Assembly (NCBI GenBank): GCA_900763965.1
Contig: CAAFMG010000015.1
Span: forward strand, 1-37,689
Length of the DNA stretch: 37,689 nt
DNA from: an uncultured Oscillospiraceae bacterium
GTDB taxonomy: Bacteria; Bacillota; Clostridia; Oscillospirales; Oscillospiraceae
Direction of reading: 5' to 3'
Both the position numbers and the translations under genes were made by a program. The notes under the pieces were generated by a model, which ran no database searches, had not been told where the DNA came from, and saw only the letters and a program-made list of their open reading frames with translations. Within the stretch, counting starts at the first letter, position 1, and every line of letters starts with the position of its first letter. Below are positions 1 to 7,305 of this stretch, piece after piece.

Positions 1-28
1 ATGCTGTAAAAGCTGGGGTGCTGTGAGA

Positions 29-68
29 TGTTTTGACAGGATCTGACAAAACATACAGTTTTATTTTT
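29..68 (+). terminator. possible terminator of an upstream gene
   Basis: Arms TGTTTTG (29-35) and CAAAACA (47-53) pair, with an inner CAG/CTG pairing (37-39 with 43-45) across one A-A mismatch. A T-rich run (59-68) follows. The stem is AT-rich, so this is a weak intrinsic terminator at best. It would end transcription entering from the left of the window. Confidence 0.4.
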
Positions 69-100
69 GCTTACAGGTATCAATACGAACAATATTTGTG

Positions 101-135
101 CCGTTTTCACAAAAATGAATTTTTTGTGAAAACGG
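101..135. promoter_or_regulatory. perfect 15-bp inverted repeat, operator candidate
   Basis: CCGTTTTCACAAAAA (101-115) and TTTTTGTGAAAACGG (121-135) are perfect reverse complements around a 5-nt centre. The repeat ends 2 bp before the predicted -35 box of the first operon. That position suits an operator or activator site; no long T tract follows, so a terminator role is less likely. The binding protein is unknown. Confidence 0.55.
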
Positions 136-137
136 AC

Positions 138-166
138 TTGTAATTTCAAGCTTAGGGAATTATAAT
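138..166 (+). promoter_or_regulatory. promoter of the transporter/M20 operon
   Basis: TTGTAA (138-143) and TATAAT (161-166) are separated by exactly 17 bp. The -10 box is perfect and the -35 box matches 4 of 6 consensus positions. It lies about 58 bp upstream of the first start codon. Confidence 0.65.
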
Positions 167-176
167 GCGATTAAGC

Positions 177-203
177 AATCATCACAGATGATTAGTGATG
201 ATT
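177..203 (+). promoter_or_regulatory. inverted repeat in the 5' leader
   Basis: AATCATCAC (177-185) and GTGATGATT (195-203) form a perfect 9-bp inverted repeat with a 9-nt loop. It lies between the predicted transcription start and the AAAGGAG ribosome binding site (211-217). It could be a second operator half-site pair or a leader hairpin. Confidence 0.4.
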
Positions 204-223
204 AAAACAGAAAGGAGAACAAA

Positions 224-928
224 ATGGATTATCTGAAAATAGCAAACAGTGGGTGGATGTGGTTTGCTGTAGCAATCCCCATGGCTGTTCTGGCAGCCCA
301 GGTTTACCTGTTGCTCACTCGCTCCCTCAAGGATGGCAGACGCATGGGGGTCAGTAATGACCAGATTAAGAGCGCAGTCGTGGCATCTGCCTCTGCTGCC
401 ATCGGCCCTTCCGTTTCCATCCTGACCGGCATGGTTTCCCTTATGGTTATGATGGGCGCTCCCATCGCCTGGATGCGTCTTTCCTACATTGGGGCGGTCA
501 TGTTTGAAATGACCTCGGCGGACGTGGGTGCTCAGGCCGTGGGCGTTGCCTTTGAGCAGTCTTCCATGACTGCGGAAGCCTTTGCCAACGGTGTCTGGGC
601 AATGATCCTGGGCAGCGTAGGCTGGATTATTGTCTCCGGCCTGTTTACCCACAAAATTGACGGCCTTCGAACCAAGTTAGCCGGAGGCAATCAGAAGGCG
701 CTTCCAATCATTACCTCTGCGGCAACTCTGGGCTGCTATTGCAGCTTGACCTTCAATAAAATGTATCCTGTTTCCATCGACAACAAGAACATCTATGCCA
801 CCATTGGCGGCGCGCTGGCTATCCTGGTGATGACAATGATCAACAAGAAGTGCAGGGCAAAGTGGATTAATAACTGGAGTGCGACCATCGCCATGATCGT
901 CGGTGTTGCATTTGCCATTATTTTCTAA
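224..928 (+). CDS. DUF5058 family membrane protein, putative transporter subunit
   Basis: This is a 234-residue polytopic membrane protein with about six hydrophobic segments (near residues 11-31, 48-75, 119-140, 158-175, 188-204 and 218-234). The stretch with IGPS near residue 61, GAPIAWMRLS near 78 and the FTHK motif near 142 match my memory of the DUF5058 family, which has no established function. A strong AAAGGAG site precedes the ATG. It is followed after 18 bp by another small membrane protein and then by an M20 amidohydrolase. I infer that the two membrane proteins form one transporter feeding the hydrolase. There is no signal peptide cleavage site or large soluble domain. The family call is fairly secure; the transport role is inference. 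Confidence 0.75.
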   Translation: MDYLKIANSGWMWFAVAIPMAVLAAQVYLLLTRSLKDGRRMGVSNDQIKSAVVASASAAIGPSVSILTGMVSLMVMMGAPIAWMRLSYIGAVMFEMTSADVGAQAVGVAFEQSSMTAEAFANGVWAMILGSVGWIIVSGLFTHKIDGLRTKLAGGNQKALPIITSAATLGCYCSLTFNKMYPVSIDNKNIYATIGGALAILVMTMINKKCRAKWINNWSATIAMIVGVAFAIIF

Positions 929-946
929 AGAGGGGTGCAACAGACT

Positions 947-1627
947 ATGAATGAAACACAACAGATCTATGAAAAAGAATACATTCCCTACAGCATCAAA
1001 TGGGGCCGCCTGACCAGTTTGATCGGTGTTGCTGCCAGCTTTTTCCCTGTGATTATCCTGTCCTTCGTATTTAAGATCGTACCGGCTATTGACGCCATCG
1101 TTGCAGCTGCCACCATTCGCATTAGTGCCTGTCTGGTGTATTATTTCATTGAGCCGATCTCTTTCCAGCCCGTGCTTGGCATCCCTGCAACCTATATGGC
1201 CTTTCTTTCCGGCAACCTTTCCAATCTTCGGGTTCCCTGCTCATCTGTGGCGCAGAAGGCGGCCGGTGTTGAAGAGGGTACGCCCCAGGGCGCAGTACTC
1301 TCTACCATCGGCGTGGCAGTATCCATCGTTGTCAACCTGGCAATCCTGACACTGGGCGTTCTGCTGGGGGCACAGATCATCGAAATGATCCCCAAGGATA
1401 TTGTGGCGGCTCTGGTTTATCTGGTTCCGGCACTGTATGGCGCTATGCTTATGCAGATGGTTCTGTATGCACCTAAGATCGCCGCAATTTCCGTTCCCCT
1501 CAGCCTGATCACCCTGGCTATCAGTAAGACCGGCATTTTCGACAGCTCCATGGCCATTTTGATCAGCGTGTTCGGTTCCATCATCATCGGTCGTATGCTT
1601 ATGAATACGGGGTGGCTCAATGATTAA
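947..1627 (+). CDS. small polytopic membrane protein, partner of DUF5058 protein
   Basis: The product is 226 residues with about six membrane segments (near 22-42, 46-68, 121-143, 152-174, 178-193 and 201-216). A conserved-looking loop with GIPATYMAFLSGNLSN lies at about residues 78-93, followed by a GV..GT motif. I do not recognise a named family. The ATG at 947 is preferred over the in-frame GTG at 935 because the AGGGG Shine-Dalgarno (931-935) would overlap the latter. It overlaps the next gene by 8 bp, implying translational coupling with the M20 hydrolase. Similar size and position to the preceding DUF5058 protein suggest a heteromeric permease, which is inference. Confidence 0.65.
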   Translation: MNETQQIYEKEYIPYSIKWGRLTSLIGVAASFFPVIILSFVFKIVPAIDAIVAAATIRISACLVYYFIEPISFQPVLGIPATYMAFLSGNLSNLRVPCSSVAQKAAGVEEGTPQGAVLSTIGVAVSIVVNLAILTLGVLLGAQIIEMIPKDIVAALVYLVPALYGAMLMQMVLYAPKIAAISVPLSLITLAISKTGIFDSSMAILISVFGSIIIGRMLMNTGWLND

Positions 1628-3050
1628 GACAAATGAAGAAAAATACTTCAGCGCGGTGGATTCCAGGGAGGAGGCACTGATCGACCTGTCCCAGCGGATC
1701 TGGAATTATGCAGAACCTGGCTTGAGAGAGGTGGAGTCCTCCAAGGCCATTGCCGCATATCTGGAGTCGGAGGGCTTCCGGGTTCAGCTGGGCGTGGGTA
1801 CCATTCCCACGGCCATTATGGCCGAATACGGTTCCGGACATCCAGTGATTGCTTACCTGGGGGAGTATGATGCACTGCCCCGGCTGAACCAGGTGGTTAC
1901 TGATCACAAACAGCTGCAATATCCGGATTGCCCTGATCATTACGGTCATGGCTGCGGGCATAACAATCTGGGTGTTGGCGCGGTGGGTGCTGCCATTATG
2001 CTCAAGGAAGCCATCGCTGCCGGCGATGTGAAGGGAACGGTCAGGTTCTATGGCTGCCCGGCTGAGGAAACACTTGTGGGCAAGGTGTTTATGGTCCGCG
2101 ACGGTGCTTTCAAGGACGTGGACTGCGCCATGACCTGGCACTCCCACGCTTACAATGGTGCATGGGGAGCCTGCTACACCTGCCTCAACTCCGCCAAATT
2201 CCATTTTCATGGCAAGTCTGCACATGCTGCCGGGCATCCCTTTGATGGCAGAAGTGCCTTGGATGCTGTGGAGCTGATGAATATATCTGCAAACTATATG
2301 CGTGAGCATGTGAAATTTGATGTTCGCATCCATTATGCCACCATCTGCAACACCGTTCCCAACGTGGTACCGGATGAATGCAGCGTATGGTATTATGTTC
2401 GTGCCCCCAAACGCAAGGATGTGGATGAGGTCTATAACTGGCTCGTGGATTGCGCCAAAGGGGCTGCTCTGATGACCCAGACCAAATTCGATATTGAGTT
2501 TCTTACCGGATGCAGTGAGGTTATGCCGAACGATGTGCTGGAGCAGGTCATGCTGGAGGCCTACAAGGATACCGGCGCACCTAAATTCACACCAGAGGAT
2601 TATGCTTTTGCGAAAAAAATGGCAGAAACCTATCCGGACATTCTGGAGCGTGACCGCCGTATTATGAAGGAAGAGTATGGTGAAAACGGGGATGATAAGT
2701 TCTTGTGCGACTTCGTATTTGATAAGGTCATCGAAGATCGACTGATTGCTCCCGGATCCACCGATGTGGGCGATGTCAGCCATGTGGTTCCGACGTATCA
2801 GATCTATGTTGCCGGTCAGGGCATCGGTTGTCCCGGACATTCCTGGCAAATGACAGCTTACAGCGGTTCCCATGTGGGGTTTGCCAGTATGCTGTGTGCG
2901 GCAAAGGTACTTGGCCTGTCCGGCATGCGCTTACTGGAAAATCCCGATTTGGTGAAGCAGGCATGGGACAACTTCCATAAAAACCAGACAGAGCCTTATA
3001 TCAGCCCTCTGCCTGAGGGATTGTTGCCCAATCTGAACCAGACACAGTAA
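1620..3050 (+). CDS. M20 family amidohydrolase, AbgB-like
   Basis: This is a 476-residue cytosolic metallohydrolase of the M20 peptidase/aminoacylase family. The length and architecture resemble AbgB, the p-aminobenzoyl-glutamate hydrolase subunit. Visible metal-site features are GHGCGHNN (about 109-116, ligand His114), the PAEE glutamates (149-150) and WHSH (173-176). AHAAGHP (201-207) marks the insert/dimerisation region. A late HSWQ motif in the C-terminal part fits the catalytic half. No separate AbgA-like partner is present, so it may act as a homodimer. It is coupled by overlap to the upstream membrane protein, which suggests that the imported compound is an N-acyl or peptide-like amide cut here. 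The true substrate cannot be read from the sequence. Confidence 0.85.
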   Translation: MIKTNEEKYFSAVDSREEALIDLSQRIWNYAEPGLREVESSKAIAAYLESEGFRVQLGVGTIPTAIMAEYGSGHPVIAYLGEYDALPRLNQVVTDHKQLQYPDCPDHYGHGCGHNNLGVGAVGAAIMLKEAIAAGDVKGTVRFYGCPAEETLVGKVFMVRDGAFKDVDCAMTWHSHAYNGAWGACYTCLNSAKFHFHGKSAHAAGHPFDGRSALDAVELMNISANYMREHVKFDVRIHYATICNTVPNVVPDECSVWYYVRAPKRKDVDEVYNWLVDCAKGAALMTQTKFDIEFLTGCSEVMPNDVLEQVMLEAYKDTGAPKFTPEDYAFAKKMAETYPDILERDRRIMKEEYGENGDDKFLCDFVFDKVIEDRLIAPGSTDVGDVSHVVPTYQIYVAGQGIGCPGHSWQMTAYSGSHVGFASMLCAAKVLGLSGMRLLENPDLVKQAWDNFHKNQTEPYISPLPEGLLPNLNQTQ

Positions 3051-3095
3051 AAATGCTTTTCATGCCCCAGCACAAAATGACCTTCCTCTCATCCC

Positions 3096-3153
3096 GGCTT
3101 TGCACCGGAGGAAAGACCCCTACGGGATCCTCTCGGTGCAAAGCCAAGGATCT
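3096..3153 (+). terminator. long intergenic hairpin, terminator or attenuator
   Basis: GGCTTTGCACCG (3096-3107) pairs perfectly with CGGTGCAAAGCC (3134-3145). The stem extends by GAGGA/TCCTC (3108-3112 with 3128-3132) across one bulged T, leaving a 15-nt loop. TTTT begins 8 nt after the stem, so it is a poor classical terminator. It could cause partial termination or protect a processed mRNA end between the M20 gene and the next gene. Confidence 0.5.
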
Positions 3154-3242
3154 TTTGAAAGACCATCCGGTGCTCCCTGCTGGGGTAGTGGGACACATTA
3201 CTTGATCTGGAAACAGGTCAAAAACAAGGAGATGTAAAACCC

Positions 3243-4247
3243 ATGAATCAGGTTCTATGGCTATCCCAATCCGATGTGGAGAAAACCGGGGTATGCGATC
3301 TGAAGCAGACTGTCCCAATTGTGGAAAATACCTTTCGCCTTTTTGATGCAGGTCAGGCAAAAATCGTTCCGGAATCCGCATTGCGGGTGGCAGAAGGGGA
3401 TTTGGATCAGGCTTGCTATTGTCTTCCGGCGTATGTGGGAGGACAGGTAAATGTATGTGGGCTCAAGTGGTCTGCCCATGGCCAAAGCACGGATCCGGCT
3501 TACCCGGATCAATCCCGCATTCAGGCGACTATCCTTTTGACAGACCCTGATCGGGGTGTGCCGCTGGCGGTGATGAACGGCACGAGAATTGGTGCTGCCC
3601 GCACCGGTGCGGTAACGGCGGTGGCCTTGTCTAGGCTTGCGCCGGTCCATACAAAGAAGGTTGCACTTTGCGGTGCGGGCGGACAGGCGGACTTCCAGCT
3701 TCAGGCTGTGCTGCAGGTATTTCCGAAGGCCAGGGAGGTGGCTGTCTGGAGTCGGGGTCAGAAGCGCAATCGGATCCTCGTCCAGCGGTATCAAAGCAAA
3801 ACTGCTGTGAAGCTTACGGCAGCTGAGTCCCTGGAGGAGGCTGTGGAAGGTGCAGATGTTGTGATTGGTGCCACCTCAGCCAGCACCCCCTACCTTCTGC
3901 CGGAGCATTTGAAGACAGTATCCCTGTACTGCCACATTGGATTTAACGAGATTTCTGCTTCTGCTGTAAATTCCTTCGATCACATCGTGGTGGATACCTG
4001 GGAGGAAGCCAAGGATGTCAGCGGGCAGTCCCTGTTTCGCCTGTACCGGCAGGGGCTTCTGGATCCGGAACGGATCACTGGGACCCTGGGTGCCATTGTT
4101 ACCGGCAGAAAGAACCTCCCCAGGGCAACGCCGGAAAGCAAGATTTTATTCGATGCATTTGGTTTGCCTATTTTCGACCTGAGCGTAGCGGCGGAAGCTT
4201 TCCGCCGCGGGGCCGAATTGGGTTTGGGAACTGTAGTTCCCTGGTAA
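3243..4247 (+). CDS. ornithine cyclodeaminase/mu-crystallin family protein
   Basis: The 334-residue protein is full length for the OCD/mu-crystallin family, NAD(P)-dependent enzymes that include ornithine cyclodeaminase, alanine dehydrogenase and ketimine reductases. The family signature MNGTRIGAARTGA lies at 111-123. A Rossmann dinucleotide site GAGGQA lies at 144-149, and the Lys in GLKW (73-76) matches the family's substrate-binding lysine region. An AAGGAG site (3226-3231) precedes the ATG. I saw no promoter in the 192-bp gap before it, so it is probably read from the upstream operon through the 3096-3145 hairpin. Next to a PLP lyase and RidA, a role in reducing a cyclic or linear imine is plausible but not proven. 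Confidence 0.85.
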   Translation: MNQVLWLSQSDVEKTGVCDLKQTVPIVENTFRLFDAGQAKIVPESALRVAEGDLDQACYCLPAYVGGQVNVCGLKWSAHGQSTDPAYPDQSRIQATILLTDPDRGVPLAVMNGTRIGAARTGAVTAVALSRLAPVHTKKVALCGAGGQADFQLQAVLQVFPKAREVAVWSRGQKRNRILVQRYQSKTAVKLTAAESLEEAVEGADVVIGATSASTPYLLPEHLKTVSLYCHIGFNEISASAVNSFDHIVVDTWEEAKDVSGQSLFRLYRQGLLDPERITGTLGAIVTGRKNLPRATPESKILFDAFGLPIFDLSVAAEAFRRGAELGLGTVVPW

Positions 4248-4272
4248 AGAAATTCGACAAGAGGAAAATACA

Positions 4273-5460
4273 ATGGATATGAAACAGCTATTCGATACAG
4301 AAGTGTGCAGGAAAAACACAAACTGTTCCAAATTCGATGGGATGACCCCTACCTTTGGCCGCAACGATCTTCTGCCTTTGTGGATCGCAGACATGGATTT
4401 TCCAGTGGCGCAGGCGATCACGGATGGCATCATGGCCCGGGCGGCGCATCCCATCTATGGATATAATATTTTTCCGCAGGGGTATTACGAGGCATTTGCA
4501 GCCTGGGAAAAGAAGCGTAACAACTGGCAAGTGGATCCGGAGTGGGTCTGTCACACCCCAGGTGTTCTTACGGCCTTGTCCAACGCGATTCTCTCCTTTA
4601 CGGAAAAAGGCGGCAAGGTATTGATCCAGCCTCCGGTCTATTTCCCTTTCCGCAGTACGATCGAAGCGCTGGATCGTGTGGTACTGGATAATCCGTTGAT
4701 TTACGATCCTGAAAATGGAGCCTTTACCATGGATTTCGAGGATTTGGAACAGAAAGCCCCACAGGCGGATCTGTTCGTGTTTTGCAGTCCGCATAATCCA
4801 TCCGGCCGTGTCTGGACAAAGGAAGAGCTTGCGCAGGTGGAGGAGATCTGCCGCCGAAATCATTTGCTGGTGTTCTCTGACGAGATCCACAGTGATATTG
4901 TTTATGCCCCCGGCACACACACCGTGTTTGCGCAGATTTCTGACTGGAGCCGGGAGCACAGCATTGTGGCTATGGCTCCCAGCAAGACTTTCAACATTGC
5001 CGGCTTGGAGATGTCCCACATCACCATTGCCAATGATGCACTGCGCCAGCGATTCCAGCATGTGCTGCGCTATGGTTTGCATGTGGCAAATGCCAATACC
5101 CTTGGGATTCCTGCTGCTATGGCCGCCTATACGCATGGAGAAGAATGGTACCAGGCGCTGCTGGTCTACCTGAAAGAAAACTTGGACTATCTGGATGCTG
5201 CACTGAAGCGTGCCGTCCCCCAGGTAAAGCTTGTGTACCCTCAGTCTACCTACATCCCGCTGCTGGATATGAGTGCGCTGGGGATGACCAACGATGAAAT
5301 GAAAGCGTTTGTGATCAAGGAAGTGGGGGCCGCACTCAATGCAGGCAGTACCTTTGGCCCGGGCGGAGAACGGTTTATGCGGATCAATGTGGCTACCCAG
5401 CGAAAAAATTTGGAGGAGTTTGTTGATCGGCTGGCCCGGGCTGTTCGGAAAAGGGTATGA
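4273..5460 (+). CDS. MalY/PatB-type PLP-dependent C-S lyase/aminotransferase
   Basis: This is a 395-residue fold-type I PLP enzyme of the MalY/PatB group, usually cystathionine or cysteine-S-conjugate beta-lyases. The N-terminal LPLWIADMDF (34-43) is characteristic. The cofactor residues are Asn175 in CSPHNPSGRVW (171-181), Asp203 in FSDEIHSD (201-208) and the Schiff-base Lys238 in APSKTFNIAGLE (235-246). FGPGGERFMRIN near the C-terminus carries the carboxylate-binding Arg. It starts 25 bp after the OCD gene and shares an ATGA overlap with the exporter gene downstream. Beta-elimination would give a thiol, ammonia and pyruvate through aminoacrylate, which fits the RidA gene nearby. A plain aminotransferase activity remains possible. 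Confidence 0.87.
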   Translation: MDMKQLFDTEVCRKNTNCSKFDGMTPTFGRNDLLPLWIADMDFPVAQAITDGIMARAAHPIYGYNIFPQGYYEAFAAWEKKRNNWQVDPEWVCHTPGVLTALSNAILSFTEKGGKVLIQPPVYFPFRSTIEALDRVVLDNPLIYDPENGAFTMDFEDLEQKAPQADLFVFCSPHNPSGRVWTKEELAQVEEICRRNHLLVFSDEIHSDIVYAPGTHTVFAQISDWSREHSIVAMAPSKTFNIAGLEMSHITIANDALRQRFQHVLRYGLHVANANTLGIPAAMAAYTHGEEWYQALLVYLKENLDYLDAALKRAVPQVKLVYPQSTYIPLLDMSALGMTNDEMKAFVIKEVGAALNAGSTFGPGGERFMRINVATQRKNLEEFVDRLARAVRKRV

Positions 5461-6365
5461 GGATGATCGTTTCTCTGCGGAAATACATTCCGATCCTTCT
5501 GGTCATGCTGATATGGGGATCCATGGGGATCCCTTCTACCTATGCTGTGGCGGAATTCTCTCCAATGACAGTGCTGTGCCTGAGAAGCGGAATTGCGGCG
5601 TTGTTCCTCTTTCCTGTGGCGCAGAAACATCGCTGCGCCATTCGCCCTGTCCTTGCAGACACGCTTCTTCTGGTGGTGCTTTCGATGATTGGTGTGTTTG
5701 CCTGCAATTATTTCTATTATTATGCGGTGCAAAATACCTCCTTGACCCATGTGGCGGTGCTGTATGCCCTGGGTCCGATCATCACAACGGTGCTGGCATC
5801 GGTTTTTTTGAATGAAACCATTCACGGCGGGCGGCTTCTGGGCATCGTTATTGCCTTCTTGGGTGTTGCCCTGCTGATTACCGGCGGCAGGATCTCGGAC
5901 TTCCTTCGGGATGGATTTCACATGGGGGATGCGGCTGAGCTGATGTCTGCTCTGTGCCTGGCGGTATACACCATTCTCAGCCGACGTTTGAAGGGAATCT
6001 CGTCGGAATGCGTGTCTTTCTGGCTGATGCTGATCTGCTTTGTGGTGACATTGCCGCTGGTGCTGCTTACCGGTGGCTTCCCTGAAGATGTCTCCATGCG
6101 AGGGATCGCCTCGGTATGCTATCTGGGTATTGCCTGTTCCGGATTGGGATATCTGCTTCAGCAAGCTTCAATCCGGTATATTGGGGCTTCTGCTTCTGCG
6201 GCATTCCTCAATGGCATCAGCCCGATCACCATTGTCACTGCGGCATTGGTACTGAAGGAGCAGATATCTGTTCTGCAGATTTTGTGTATGGGGCTGATTT
6301 TTATCGGGCTGTTTCTCAATGCGGAAAATGCGCATATAGCTGTCCACACAGGGAAACAGGGCTGA
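5457..6365 (+). CDS. EamA/DMT family transporter
   Basis: The product is a 302-residue inner-membrane protein with the two tandem EamA repeats of the drug/metabolite transporter superfamily, about ten membrane helices. Repeat 1 runs from about residue 10 to 140, with the family-typical segment LTHVAVLYALGPIIT (about 98-112) and an FLNE motif near 120. Repeat 2 runs from about 160 to 295, with GASASAAFLNGISPI near 243. The start overlaps the stop of the PLP enzyme gene (ATGA), so the two are translationally coupled. Many DMT proteins export amino acids or metabolites. Here it may expel a product, for example a thiol or surplus amino acid, but the substrate is unknown. Confidence 0.85.
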   Translation: MRMIVSLRKYIPILLVMLIWGSMGIPSTYAVAEFSPMTVLCLRSGIAALFLFPVAQKHRCAIRPVLADTLLLVVLSMIGVFACNYFYYYAVQNTSLTHVAVLYALGPIITTVLASVFLNETIHGGRLLGIVIAFLGVALLITGGRISDFLRDGFHMGDAAELMSALCLAVYTILSRRLKGISSECVSFWLMLICFVVTLPLVLLTGGFPEDVSMRGIASVCYLGIACSGLGYLLQQASIRYIGASASAAFLNGISPITIVTAALVLKEQISVLQILCMGLIFIGLFLNAENAHIAVHTGKQG

Positions 6366-6408
6366 TATCATCCACATTCTATCTGTTTTTTTAATGTCAA
6401 TCGGGAAC

Positions 6409-6420
6409 TGTCTATAGACA
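6409..6420. promoter_or_regulatory. palindromic operator candidate
   Basis: TGTCTATAGACA is a perfect 12-bp palindrome whose right half coincides with the -35 box of the following promoter. A dimeric FCD-type regulator is encoded just downstream, so autoregulation is a natural inference. Confidence 0.5.
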
Positions 6421-6443
6421 TCTAAAGATTTTTCATGTATACT
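6415..6443 (+). promoter_or_regulatory. promoter of the FCD regulator gene
   Basis: TAGACA (6415-6420) and TATACT (6438-6443) are separated by 17 bp. Both match 5 of 6 consensus positions. The start codon lies 35 bp after the -10 box. Confidence 0.65.
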
Positions 6444-6478
6444 ATTTCCATTGAGTAAAAATGGGAGGCGCTTGCTAA

Positions 6479-7231
6479 GTGAGCCAAATTTCTTCCAACG
6501 ACGTGGAATATATTCTGCTTCAAACCATTTCTGAACATTCTGATCCGGTGGGCGCCGGGTTCCTGGCGGACACGCTTCATGCACAAGGGATCTCATCTGC
6601 CAGTGAGGCCACAGTGGGGCGCTATCTGCGAAAGCTGGAGAACAGCGGCTGTCTTGTGAGCAGACGCTATGACGGACGTTCCCGGGGACGAGTCATCACA
6701 CCGGAGGGGCAGGTGCGCCTTCAGGAGCTGATTACGCAGCAGCGGCAGCACAAAGCGGTTATGGACAGCATGGCGCTTTTCTTGGATGGCTTTGGCCAGC
6801 AGCTGCGCAATATGCTGGTAACACGTTCTATCCTGGAGCCTGAGGTTGCCGCGCTTGCCGCCAAAAACGCCACACAAGATGATATAGATGCCATTGGGCA
6901 GATCGTGGCGGAGACTGCCCAGCTGCGGCAGAGTGGGCAGAGCATTGCAAAGACGGATGCGCCTTTCCATATTGCCATTGCTAAGGCTACCGGCAACCCT
7001 GTCCTGGAGGCTGTTATGCAGATGATTCGCGCCGATAGGGACTATTCGCCGGAAATTGAGAGTATTATTGATGCATCTTCCATGAATACGCCCAGTGATC
7101 ATCTGAGCATCTATAATGCGATCGCACAGCGAAATGAAAAAGAGGCTCGCCGGATCATGAAAAACCATATTCAGAACCTCATTGAACAGTGCAACCGATA
7201 TGAAGTGAAAACAAAAAATGCCTCGGAGTAA
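6479..7231 (+). CDS. winged-helix/FCD-domain transcriptional regulator
   Basis: The 250-residue protein starts with GTG, chosen because GGGAGG (6463-6468) sits 10 bp upstream. Residues 8-75 look like a winged helix (ATVGRYLRKLENSGCL at 44-59, then RGRVITPEG at 69-77). This resembles the HTH_12/NrpR type more than a classical GntR helix-turn-helix. Residues about 95-240 are an all-helical FCD ligand domain; Asp160, His164, His208 and His230 match the usual metal-binding set. FCD regulators usually sense small carboxylates. The gene has its own promoter with a palindrome over the -35 box, and it sits between the exporter and ridA genes, so it probably controls this module. The ligand is unknown. 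Confidence 0.8.
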   Translation: MSQISSNDVEYILLQTISEHSDPVGAGFLADTLHAQGISSASEATVGRYLRKLENSGCLVSRRYDGRSRGRVITPEGQVRLQELITQQRQHKAVMDSMALFLDGFGQQLRNMLVTRSILEPEVAALAAKNATQDDIDAIGQIVAETAQLRQSGQSIAKTDAPFHIAIAKATGNPVLEAVMQMIRADRDYSPEIESIIDASSMNTPSDHLSIYNAIAQRNEKEARRIMKNHIQNLIEQCNRYEVKTKNASE

Positions 7232-7305
7232 ATCCGGATTTGGCGTTTGGTGAGATTCGAACGAAAAGGCATTTGGAATTCTGATTTCTGTAAAGGAGAA
7301 TTGTT

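Noticed and set aside
106..133. CodY-type operator inside the inverted repeat at 101-135
   Set aside because: Aligned to my memory of the CodY consensus it has about five mismatches in fifteen positions, too weak to claim.
7230..7241. 12-bp palindrome AAATCCGGATTT at the end of the regulator gene
   Set aside because: It overlaps the stop codon, is not next to a promoter I can see and does not match the other palindromes, so no role is claimed.
7241..7263. Reverse strand resembles a tRNA 3' end (TTCGAATC then a terminal CCA)
   Set aside because: The bases before the TTCGAAT loop cannot pair to form a T stem, the acceptor strand is two bases short, and no cloverleaf is present upstream.
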